Shown here: positions 6,591 to 12,514 of the stretch, in pieces
How positions within the stretch are numbered: position 1 is the first letter of the stretch
How the letters are laid out: each line of letters begins with the position of its first letter
Assembly (NCBI GenBank): GCA_030829765.1
Contig: JAUROO010000038.1
Location: forward strand, 1-12,522
From: Miltoncostaeales bacterium
GTDB lineage: Bacteria; Actinomycetota; Thermoleophilia; Miltoncostaeales; Miltoncostaeaceae
Direction of reading: 5' to 3'
DNA: 12,522 bases
Made by a program: the position numbers and the translations under genes
The notes under the pieces: generated by a model
Databases searched by the model: none
The model's input: the letters and a program-made list of their open reading frames with translations, nothing else
What the model was told of the DNA's origin: nothing

Positions 6591-7306
6591 GCCAGCGCCC
6601 CGGCGGTGCGCAGGGCCGTCATCACGGCGTCCGCAGCCTGTGCGTCATCGGTCCCGGGCCCGGCATCGATATCCGCGATGATGGCCATGGGACGCGGCCC
6701 CGCCACCAGCACGCGGTCGGCCAGGGCGACGGCCTCGGCGATGTCGTGGGTGACGAGCAGCACGGTCGGTCGCACCTCGGCCATGAGATCGCGCAGCACG
6801 TCGTGCATCCCCGTGCGCGTCAGTGCGTCCAGGGCCCCGAAGGGCTCATCCAGGAGCCAGGCGGGCCGGGCGGCCAGCAGCGTGCGCGCGAGGGCCGCCC
6901 GTTGGCGCATTCCCCCGGAAAGGGCGTGGGGGTAGTGGTCGGCGAACCCCGTCAGCCCGAGGCGCGCGATCGCCTCCTCGGCCCGCCGCCCCGCGTCGTC
7001 GCGGGAAGCGCCCGCCAGTTCGGCGCCCAGCGCGATGTTGGCGCGCAGGGTGAGCCATGGCATGAGCGCATCACGCTGGGGCATGAGGGCCACCGAGCCG
7101 GCACCCGTGATCGTGCCTGCGTCGGGTGCCGCGAGTCCGGCCACCACATCCAGCAGGGTGCTCTTGCCGCACCCCGATGGGCCCACGATGGCCGTCACCG
7201 TCCCGGCGGGCACCTGGAGATCCACGCCGCCCAGCACTGGCACGGGCGGGTCGTCGCCGAGGGCGAGCCGGACTCCTTCGATGCGGATGTCGGTGCCGTT
7301 GGGCAC
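6587..7306 (-). CDS. thiZ: ABC transporter ATP-binding protein, thiamine-precursor type (ThiZ-like), 239 aa
   Basis: The nucleotide-binding subunit that powers the ThiXY importer. Walker A is GPSGCGKST (42-50), the Q-loop is MPQRD (75-79), the ABC signature is LSGGMRQR (129-136), Walker B is WLLDEP (150-155), the D-loop is GALD and the switch His is His187 in THD. All catalytic parts are intact. The start is the GTG at 7306, which has AAGGGAG (7318-7312) 5 nt upstream. The in-frame ATG at 7327 lies inside the conserved TAATGCC of the TPP aptamer and is an unlikely start. This is the first gene of the operon and its Shine-Dalgarno is part of the aptamer's 3' conserved segment. Its stop overlaps the permease ATG. 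Confidence 0.94.
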   Translation of the reverse strand: MPNGTDIRIEGVRLALGDDPPVPVLGGVDLQVPAGTVTAIVGPSGCGKSTLLDVVAGLAAPDAGTITGAGSVALMPQRDALMPWLTLRANIALGAELAGASRDDAGRRAEEAIARLGLTGFADHYPHALSGGMRQRAALARTLLAARPAWLLDEPFGALDALTRTGMHDVLRDLMAEVRPTVLLVTHDIAEAVALADRVLVAGPRPMAIIADIDAGPGTDDAQAADAVMTALRTAGALA

Positions 7307-7310
7307 CTGC

Positions 7311-7397
7311 ACTCCCTTCGCTGGCATTACCCCGATCAGGTTCAGAGGGTCGAGGCCGTGTGCCTCCTCTCAGCCGCGGAGCGGCTCCCCTGTATGC
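7311..7397 (-). promoter_or_regulatory. TPP riboswitch (THI element)
   Basis: The minus-strand RNA carries the conserved blocks of the thiamine pyrophosphate aptamer in order: GGGGAGCC (7390-7383), CTGAGAGG (7373-7366), a variable GAGGC/GCCTC arm, ACCCT, CTGAACCTGATC (7345-7334), and GGGTAATGCCAG then CGAAGGGAG (7332-7312). AGCCGC/GCGGCT closes the arm between the first two blocks. The final AAGGGAG doubles as the thiZ Shine-Dalgarno, 5 nt from the GTG start. No terminator stem with a U-run fits between aptamer and start codon. TPP binding is therefore inferred to block ribosome access. Identity is certain in kind; exact ends are approximate. Confidence 0.96.
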
Positions 7398-7401
7398 GCC
7401 C

Positions 7402-7410
7402 AACGTAGCA
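7402..7410 (-). promoter_or_regulatory. Candidate extended -10 promoter of the riboswitch operon
   Basis: The minus strand reads TGCTACGTT, a TGN-extended -10 hexamer (TACGTT, 7407-7402). A start about 7 nt downstream falls at A7395. No -35 box is clear. A start exactly at 7395 would remove part of the outer P1 stem (GCAT paired with GTGC), so the true start may be a few bases further upstream. Confidence 0.4.
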
Positions 7411-7421
7411 GGCGCGCCGGC

Positions 7422-7811
7422 TCAGCCCGGCCGCACCTCGACCAGCTCAATGCGGTAGCCGTCCGGGTCCCGGATGAAGCAGATCGTGGATCCCCCGGGG
7501 CGCGACGCATATGGGGGCTTTTCAGGTGTGATGCCACGTTCCGCGAGTCCTGCGAGCTCCGCGTCCATGTCGTCCACCGACAGTGCGATGTGGCCGTACG
7601 CCTCGCCGAGTTCGTACGGCTCGGTGCGGCCGTCGTTCAGGGTGAGCTCCAGCCGTTCGCCATCACCCGGCAGGGCAAGGAAGATCACCGTGGCGGTATC
7701 GCCGCCCACGCGCTTGCGGCTGGTCTCGTCGAAGCCGAGCGCCCGGTAGAAGGCGAGCGAGCGTTCCTCGTCGAGGATCCGCAGCATGGTGTGGATGAGC
7801 GAGCGCGGCAT
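7422..7811 (-). CDS. gloA: Glyoxalase I (lactoylglutathione lyase family), 129 aa
   Basis: A vicinal-oxygen-chelate metalloenzyme of the type that isomerises the thiohemiacetal of methylglyoxal. The sequence follows the short, metal-dependent bacterial GloA closely: HTMLRILDEERSLAFYRALGF at the start (in part residues 7-27), YELGEAYGHIALSVDDMD in the middle, and FIRDPDGYRIELVE at the end. The four metal ligands expected in the family are present: His7, Glu55, His74 and Glu122. The start at 7811 has GGAGG (7821-7817) 5 nt upstream and matches the family N-terminus; an in-frame ATG at 7895 would lie inside the divergent gene. The thiol partner is uncertain because most Actinomycetota use mycothiol rather than glutathione. 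It ends 15 nt before the promoter of the riboswitch operon on the same strand, so read-through into that operon is possible. Confidence 0.94.
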   Translation of the reverse strand: MPRSLIHTMLRILDEERSLAFYRALGFDETSRKRVGGDTATVIFLALPGDGERLELTLNDGRTEPYELGEAYGHIALSVDDMDAELAGLAERGITPEKPPYASRPGGSTICFIRDPDGYRIELVEVRPG

Positions 7812-7834
7812 GACGGCCTCCGGGTGGTCGGACG

Positions 7835-7857
7835 ACAGCCAAAGGTACTGTGGATGC
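7835..7857. promoter_or_regulatory. Divergent promoter with -10 elements sharing one TA step
   Basis: The plus strand has TACTGT (7846-7851), exactly 6 nt before the ATG at 7858, giving a leaderless transcript. The minus strand has TACCTT (7847-7842), which would start transcription near 7835 and give gloA a leader of about 24 nt carrying GGAGG. The two hexamers share the self-complementary TA at 7846-7847. No -35 boxes are convincing. Confidence 0.42.
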
Positions 7858-9957
7858 ATGGATGAGTCCACGTGGGAACGCCGGGCGACGGCCATGATGG
7901 AGGCCGCGTCGGCGCGGGTCTGGATCGCAGATGCCCGTCCCGCGGTCGCGCTTGCGCGGTCGCGGGGAGGTGATGATCCCGGCGGGTGGGCGCGCGCCGA
8001 TGTCCGGAATGCGATCGAGGTGTACCGCGCACTCGTCCCGGTTGCATGGAACTCTGCCGCTGCCGACGCGTACGGCCTGCCCGAGCGGCACCCGGGCGAT
8101 CTGCTGCACGGTCAGCCGACCGAGGTCCTCGGGGCGATCGCGGACACCGTGGCCGCGATGCTCGACGGGGCGGCCAGCGGTGGCATCGACCTCGATGCGG
8201 CCCGGGGCGCGGTGCCCGGGGAGACCGCCTCCCGTGGCTCGTGGCGGCTCGCCGGGCCGCCCGAAGACCCCTACGCCGAGGTGGTGATCATCGTTTCCGA
8301 CCGATCGGAGATCGTTACCGAGCGCGCGTCCGCGCAGAAATACCGCGAGCAACTTGATCTCGCGTTGCGACGCACGAGGACATCGCTGTTCGGACTGGCC
8401 CCGGACCTGCGCGTGGAGTGGGCGGAGAATCCCACGGCCGCACTGGGCCGCGACATTTCGGGCCTGCTGCTGGCCGAGGTGGTCGGCGATGACGCGGCGC
8501 TGGTCCTGGAGCGCCTCTATTCCCAGGTGTTCGCGGACGGGATCGAGGTGCATGAAACGGTCGCCCTCGCCATCGACGGCGTCGAGCACTTCTATGACGT
8601 CGTCGCCAAGCCACGGTTTGGCCCGGGTGGCGACGTCGTGGGAGTCATCTGCGCGAGCTCCGACGTCACGTCCCGCGAGGTTCTCCTCCGAAAGGTTCTC
8701 GCCGCGGGCCGCGAGGATTCCCTGACGGGGCTCCTCAACCGGGCGGGCATCCGCGAGGCCTTCACCATGGCGGTGGCTGCGAATGGCAGCGGCCTGGCCG
8801 TGATCGCATTCGGCATTCAGGGATTGGATTCCATCGCCGACGCCTATGGCCTCGAGGCCGCGGACGGTGTCCTTCGGGCCCTGGCCCACTCCCTGAGCGA
8901 AGCGGCCACGGTTGGTTCGTCCGTCGCACGCTTTGGAAACGAGATCTTCGCCGTGCTCATGCCGCGCACGGGCCTTGACGCCGCCAACGAGGAGGCGGCA
9001 CGGCTGACGCAGGTCCTTGAGCAGGCCGTGGTACCCATCATGTCCGGATCCACGCTCCAGTGGACCGTCTCGACCGGCGTGTCGGTGGTACCGGTCGGAG
9101 AGCATGATCTCGCAGTGCTCGAGCAGATCATCGGCGACACCTTGATCGCGCTGGGCAAGGCCGCCCCAGGGGAGGTATCCGTGGCCGTGGCGGGAGAGGC
9201 GGCTCTGGCACGGCAGGCCGCGGCAGAGCGGCTGGGGGTCGGGAGGGAGTTCCGGAACGCGCAGACCGATGGGAACCTCGTCGCGTTCGCACAGCCGATC
9301 GTCTCGCTGCGAAGCGGCGCACTCATCGGCTACGAATTGCTGGCTCGTCTCCTGCGGGGCGCCGACGTGATTCCGGCTCAGGACTTCGTCCCCGCGCTTG
9401 CCCAACTTGGCCTGCTGCGCGAACTGGACTTCTGGATGATCAACCGGGCGATGGAGTTGCTCGGGGCCACCCCCTCCGCCGCATATTCGGTGTGGGTCAA
9501 CGTGGCGCCCACGACGTTCGTTGACCTCGGACTCGTCGCGCACCTCGACGAACGGGCCGCGGCCCACGGCGCCGACCCACGGCGGCTCGTCGTCGAGATC
9601 CTCGAGACCCCTCCCATGCCGGATGCCGCTTCGGCGGGCCGGGCCGCGGCTGCGCTGCGCGCTCGCGGCGTGCGCCTCGCACTTGATGACTTTGGCACCG
9701 GTGCAGCGGGCCCTGAGAGCGCACGTACCTTGGGTGCCGACTCGCTGAAGATTGATGGGTCATTCGTGACGCGCGCGGGGATGTATCCCATGGACCGTTC
9801 GGTCGTCACCGGGGCCGTCGCGATCGCCCGGTCCTCGGGCGCCACCACCGTCGCCGAGTGGGTGGAGGACGAGGAAACCCGTGACCTCATGGTGGAACTC
9901 GGCGTTGACGCAGCCCAGGGCGCCTTCATCGGGCTGCCCGCGCCCATCGCCGCCTGA
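7858..9957 (+). CDS. PAS-GGDEF-EAL protein, degenerate GGDEF, likely c-di-GMP phosphodiesterase or sensor, 699 aa
   Basis: A soluble multidomain signalling protein with no membrane segment. Residues about 50-150 look PAS-like (VAWNSAAADAYGL). A clearer PAS/PAC unit lies at about 165-275, ending ICASSDVTSRE. The GGDEF domain begins at DSLTGLLNR (287-295), but its signature reads GNEIF (360-364) and the first metal-binding Asp segment (normally DIDxFK) reads FGIQGLD, so cyclase activity is very unlikely. The EAL domain (about 470-699) keeps Glu493 in ELL, Asn548, Glu580, Asp610-Asp611 in DDFGTG, Lys631 in LKID, and Glu670, followed by QGAFIGLP. Those are the residues normally needed for c-di-GMP hydrolysis. 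The start at 7858 fits the TACTGT promoter and avoids overlap with gloA; an open frame back to 7786 is not used. It is monocistronic and followed by a hairpin-rich gap. Confidence 0.93.
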   Translation: MDESTWERRATAMMEAASARVWIADARPAVALARSRGGDDPGGWARADVRNAIEVYRALVPVAWNSAAADAYGLPERHPGDLLHGQPTEVLGAIADTVAAMLDGAASGGIDLDAARGAVPGETASRGSWRLAGPPEDPYAEVVIIVSDRSEIVTERASAQKYREQLDLALRRTRTSLFGLAPDLRVEWAENPTAALGRDISGLLLAEVVGDDAALVLERLYSQVFADGIEVHETVALAIDGVEHFYDVVAKPRFGPGGDVVGVICASSDVTSREVLLRKVLAAGREDSLTGLLNRAGIREAFTMAVAANGSGLAVIAFGIQGLDSIADAYGLEAADGVLRALAHSLSEAATVGSSVARFGNEIFAVLMPRTGLDAANEEAARLTQVLEQAVVPIMSGSTLQWTVSTGVSVVPVGEHDLAVLEQIIGDTLIALGKAAPGEVSVAVAGEAALARQAAAERLGVGREFRNAQTDGNLVAFAQPIVSLRSGALIGYELLARLLRGADVIPAQDFVPALAQLGLLRELDFWMINRAMELLGATPSAAYSVWVNVAPTTFVDLGLVAHLDERAAAHGADPRRLVVEILETPPMPDAASAGRAAAALRARGVRLALDDFGTGAAGPESARTLGADSLKIDGSFVTRAGMYPMDRSVVTGAVAIARSSGATTVAEWVEDEETRDLMVELGVDAAQGAFIGLPAPIAA

Positions 9958-9980
9958 CCCATGACGCAGCGGGAAGCCTT

Positions 9981-10010
9981 CGGGCGGGCGGCGCATGCGC
10001 CGCCCGCCCG
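9981..10010 (+). terminator. Possible terminator hairpin after the EAL gene
   Basis: A perfect 30-nt palindrome (arms CGGGCGGGCGGCGCA and its complement) lies 23 nt after the stop codon, directly followed by a second strong stem (10011-10035). The stem would be very stable, but no U-run follows it. U-less terminators are discussed for high-GC Actinomycetota, so this is plausible rather than proven. Confidence 0.4.
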
Positions 10011-10196
10011 GGCCCCGCGTCCCGGCCGCGGGGCCTCGGCGTCGCGCATCCCCGGACGCGACGCCTGCATCGCCGCCGCCCCTGTCCCTCCGGCGACGAT
10101 GCAGGCACCGTATGCGCCTGCGGACCCGGGGTGATCGCCCCGGCCACCAGATCTGGCAGGCGATCCTTTCGCCCTCGGTACAGACGGCCGGGCGCC

Positions 10197-10202
10197 TAGC
10201 AT
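10197..10202 (+). promoter_or_regulatory. Candidate -10 element of uvrB (TAGCAT)
   Basis: TAGCAT lies 8 nt before the ATG at 10211 and only 2 nt before the alternative ATG at 10205, so it favours 10211 as the start of a leaderless message. No -35 box and no recognisable SOS (LexA) operator is visible nearby. Confidence 0.45.
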
Positions 10203-10210
10203 CCATGGAG

Positions 10211-12235
10211 ATGGAGCGCGCTCAGTACACGATCAGCGACGCCCACCCGCCGACGGGGGATCAGCCGCAGGCCATTGCCGCCATCGGCGAGGGGATCGAC
10301 GCGGGGGAGAGGTTCCAGACGCTGCTGGGCGTCACCGGCTCGGGCAAGACGTTCACCATGGCCAACATCATCGCCCAGTCCGGCCGCCCGGCGCTCGTGA
10401 TCGCCCACAACAAGACGCTTGCGGCGCAACTGTGCAACGAGTTCCGGGAGTACCTGCCCGGCGCAGCGGTCGAGTACTTCGTCTCGTACTACGACTACTA
10501 CCAGCCCGAGGCGTACATCGCGTCCAGCGACACCTACATCGAGAAGGACGCCTCCATCAACGACGAGATCGACCGGTTGCGGCACGCGGCGACGGCCGCG
10601 CTGCTCACCCGGCGGGACGTGGTGATCGTCGCCTCGGTGTCGTGCATCTACGGAATGGGCTCGCCGGAGCGCTACGCACAGCGGCTCGTGATGCTGGAGG
10701 CAGGCGCCCGGGTGTCACGCGACGACATCTTCCGGCGACTGGTGGAGGTCCAGTACCAGCGCAACGACATGGTGCTGGAGCGCGGGCGGTTCCGCGCACG
10801 CGGGGATGTGTTCGAGATCCAGCCGGTCAATGCCGAGACCGCCTACCGGGTGTCGATGTTCGGGGACGAGATCGAGGCGATCACCCATTTCCACCCCGTC
10901 ACCGGGGAGGTGTTCGGCGACCTCCAGTACGCCGCCATCTATCCCGCTACCCACTATGTGACCCCCCAGGACACGCTGGAGCAGGCCGTATCCGAGATCC
11001 GGGCGGAACTGGAGGAGCGCTGTGCGCTGTTCGATGCCCAGGGCAAGCTGGTGGAGAGCCACCGGCTGCGGCAGCGCACCGAGTACGACATGGAGATGCT
11101 TCGCGAGGTGGGCTTCTGCTCGGGGATCGAGAACTACTCGCGCATCCTCGACGGTCGCTCACGTGGCGAGCCGCCCGCGACCCTCCTGGACTTCTTCCCG
11201 CCGGACTTCCTCTGCTTCATCGATGAGTCCCACAACACCGTGCCGCAACTCCGGGGCATGTACGAAGGGGACCGCTCGCGGAAGATGGCGCTGATCGACC
11301 ATGGATTCCGCCTGCCCTCCGCCGCCGACAACCGGCCCATCCGGCTGGAGGAGTTCCTCGAGCGGGTGGGACAGGTGGTGTTCGTGTCCGCGACGCCTGG
11401 CGAGTTCGAGCGCACGCAGTCCTCGAGCATTGTCGAGCAGATCATCCGCCCCACGGGTCTGGTGGACCCCGAGGTGGACGTGCGTCCCACCACCAACCAG
11501 GTGGACGACCTGATGGGCGAGGTGCGCCGTCGCGTGGAGGCCGACGAGCGGGTGCTGGTGACCACCCTCACCAAGCGGATGGCCGAGGACCTCACGGACT
11601 ACCTGGTGGATGCCGGCATCAAGGCGCGCTACCTGCACTCCGACATCGACGCAATCGAGCGCATCAAGGTGGTGCGCGAGCTCCGCCTTGGCGAGTTCGA
11701 TGTGCTGGTGGGCGTGAACCTGCTGCGCGAGGGCCTCGACCTGCCCGAGGTCACCCTCGTGGCGATCCTGGACGCCGACAAGGAGGGCTTCCTGCGCGGC
11801 CAGACGGCGCTCATCCAGACCATCGGGCGTGCGGCGCGCAACGTGAACGGACGGGTGCTCATGTACGCCGACCGCGAGACCGAGTCCATGCGCGTGGCGA
11901 TGGAGGAGACCGCCCGCCGTCGCGAGATCCAGCGGCAGCACAACGAGGAGCACGGCATCACGCCGGTGTCCATCAGCAAGGGCGTGTCGGACATCGTCGA
12001 GTTCCTCGGGCTGAAGGGGGGATCGGGACGAAAGCGCACCCGCCGGGAACATGCCGTGCCGGAGGGGGCCACTCCCGACGAGATCCGCCGCGTCATGGTG
12101 GAGGTGGAGCAGGAGATGCTGGCGGCGGCCGAGGACCTGCGCTTCGAGCGCGCGGCGGAGTTGCGCGATCGACTGGCCGTGCTGCAGGAGGAATTGGGAG
12201 ACGAGGCCGTGGGCGCGGAGGCCGGGGCCGCATGA
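10211..12235 (+). CDS. uvrB: Excinuclease ABC subunit B, 674 aa
   Basis: The damage-verifying helicase-like subunit of nucleotide excision repair, which receives DNA from UvrA and recruits UvrC. All parts are seen: DQPQAI (18-23), Walker A GVTGSGKT (40-47), the beta-hairpin with SYYDYYQPEAYI (92-103), Walker B/DESH (338-341) in CFIDESHNTVPQLRGMY, motif III FVSATPGE (391-398), helicase motifs TTLTKRMAEDL (451-461) and GVNLLREGLDLPE (501-513), motif VI QTIGRAARN (536-544), and the C-terminal UVR domain (about 625-662) that binds UvrC. Length is normal. The start at 10211 is chosen over 10205 from the TAGCAT spacing; an open frame back to 9995 crosses the inverted repeats and is not used. The stop overlaps the start of a small gene (ATGA). 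Confidence 0.97.
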   Translation: MERAQYTISDAHPPTGDQPQAIAAIGEGIDAGERFQTLLGVTGSGKTFTMANIIAQSGRPALVIAHNKTLAAQLCNEFREYLPGAAVEYFVSYYDYYQPEAYIASSDTYIEKDASINDEIDRLRHAATAALLTRRDVVIVASVSCIYGMGSPERYAQRLVMLEAGARVSRDDIFRRLVEVQYQRNDMVLERGRFRARGDVFEIQPVNAETAYRVSMFGDEIEAITHFHPVTGEVFGDLQYAAIYPATHYVTPQDTLEQAVSEIRAELEERCALFDAQGKLVESHRLRQRTEYDMEMLREVGFCSGIENYSRILDGRSRGEPPATLLDFFPPDFLCFIDESHNTVPQLRGMYEGDRSRKMALIDHGFRLPSAADNRPIRLEEFLERVGQVVFVSATPGEFERTQSSSIVEQIIRPTGLVDPEVDVRPTTNQVDDLMGEVRRRVEADERVLVTTLTKRMAEDLTDYLVDAGIKARYLHSDIDAIERIKVVRELRLGEFDVLVGVNLLREGLDLPEVTLVAILDADKEGFLRGQTALIQTIGRAARNVNGRVLMYADRETESMRVAMEETARRREIQRQHNEEHGITPVSISKGVSDIVEFLGLKGGSGRKRTRREHAVPEGATPDEIRRVMVEVEQEMLAAAEDLRFERAAELRDRLAVLQEELGDEAVGAEAGAA

Positions 12236-12477
12236 CCGATGCCGGGCGGGTGCCCCCCGACCCCGACATGGTGTTCCGCTCCCTTGCGGCGCCGGGCATG
12301 GAGGAGGACGACATCTTCGCCGCCCTCCTCGGCCTGCCCGGCACGGGGGCATTCTGGGGCGATGGCCACCCGCCGCCCTCGGGACCGGCCGACGACGGGT
12401 GGAGCGAGGACGACGAGAACCGCCGTCGCCGCGAGGAGATCCTGCGCCGATGGGACCCGGACCCTCCGGTCACATGA
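12232..12477 (+). CDS. Small acidic, proline-rich protein of unknown function, 81 aa
   Basis: I do not recognise a family. Its ATG overlaps the uvrB stop codon by 4 nt (ATGA), so it is translationally coupled to uvrB. By eye it has 18 Asp/Glu, 8 Arg and 12 Pro, with no Cys and no Lys. An N-terminal hydrophilic stretch is followed by a possible amphipathic segment (EEDDIFAALLGLPG, 24-37), a disordered-looking Pro/Gly middle, and a charged C-terminal helix (DDENRRRREEILRRW). It has no signal peptide or membrane segment and is presumably cytoplasmic. The gene is tightly followed by the Fur-type promoter of the next unit. Coupling suggests, but does not show, a link to excision repair; it could also be a lineage-specific adaptor or a passenger gene. 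Confidence 0.7.
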   Translation: MTDAGRVPPDPDMVFRSLAAPGMEEDDIFAALLGLPGTGAFWGDGHPPPSGPADDGWSEDDENRRRREEILRRWDPDPPVT

Positions 12478-12479
12478 GG

Positions 12480-12508
12480 TTGAGAATCATTCTCATCTAA
12501 CATAGGAT
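12480..12508 (+). promoter_or_regulatory. Promoter of the next gene with good -35 and -10 boxes
   Basis: TTGAGA (12480-12485) and TAGGAT (12503-12508) are separated by 17 bp, the best -35/-10 pair in the window. The expected start point is A12515, the first base of the following ATG, so the mRNA should be leaderless. Confidence 0.7.
12481..12495. promoter_or_regulatory. Fur-type operator (7-1-7 inverted repeat)
   Basis: TGAGAATCATTCTCA is a perfect 7-1-7 inverted repeat and follows the Fur-family operator pattern (TGATAATnATTATCA) except for G/C in place of T/A at one position of each arm. It overlaps the -35 box and part of the spacer, so a bound metalloregulator would block RNA polymerase. 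Iron-responsive Fur is the best guess. Zur or another Fur-family member with a similar site cannot be excluded without the downstream gene. Confidence 0.8.
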
Positions 12509-12514
12509 CACGGC

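Larger units (their letters stand above)
9958..10210. other. Non-coding interval with clustered inverted repeats
   Basis: This 253-bp gap holds no convincing gene. Perfect inverted repeats follow one another: 9981-10010 (15-bp arms, no spacer), 10011-10018 with 10028-10035, 10038-10046 with 10057-10065, 10064-10072 with 10097-10105, 10126-10131 with 10138-10143, the palindrome CCAGATCTGG at 10147-10156, and 10159-10163 with 10169-10173. No U-tract follows any of them. A 57-codon frame from 9961 crosses them and is probably chance. Confidence 0.7.

Noticed and set aside
7307..7327. ATG at 7327 as the thiZ start
   Set aside because: This ATG is the conserved TAATGCC of the TPP aptamer. The GTG at 7306 has AAGGGAG 5 nt upstream.
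7416..7431. Terminator between gloA and the riboswitch operon
   Set aside because: The stem is only 5 bp (GCCGG/CCGGC) with no U-tract and it overlaps the gloA stop codon, so support is too weak.
7663..9567. 634-codon open frame on the minus strand
   Set aside because: It lies antisense to the PAS-GGDEF-EAL gene and runs into gloA. Its translation has no recognisable domain and is rich in Arg/Gly/His, as expected from a shadow frame in high-GC DNA.
9961..10134. 57-codon ORF just after the EAL gene
   Set aside because: It has no Shine-Dalgarno, an Ala/Pro/Arg-rich composition, and its codons run straight through successive perfect inverted repeats, which better explain the sequence.
10205..10207. 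ATG at 10205 as the uvrB start
   Set aside because: It is 2 nt from the TAGCAT hexamer and would probably precede the transcript start. It adds only two residues, so it remains possible if the promoter call is wrong.
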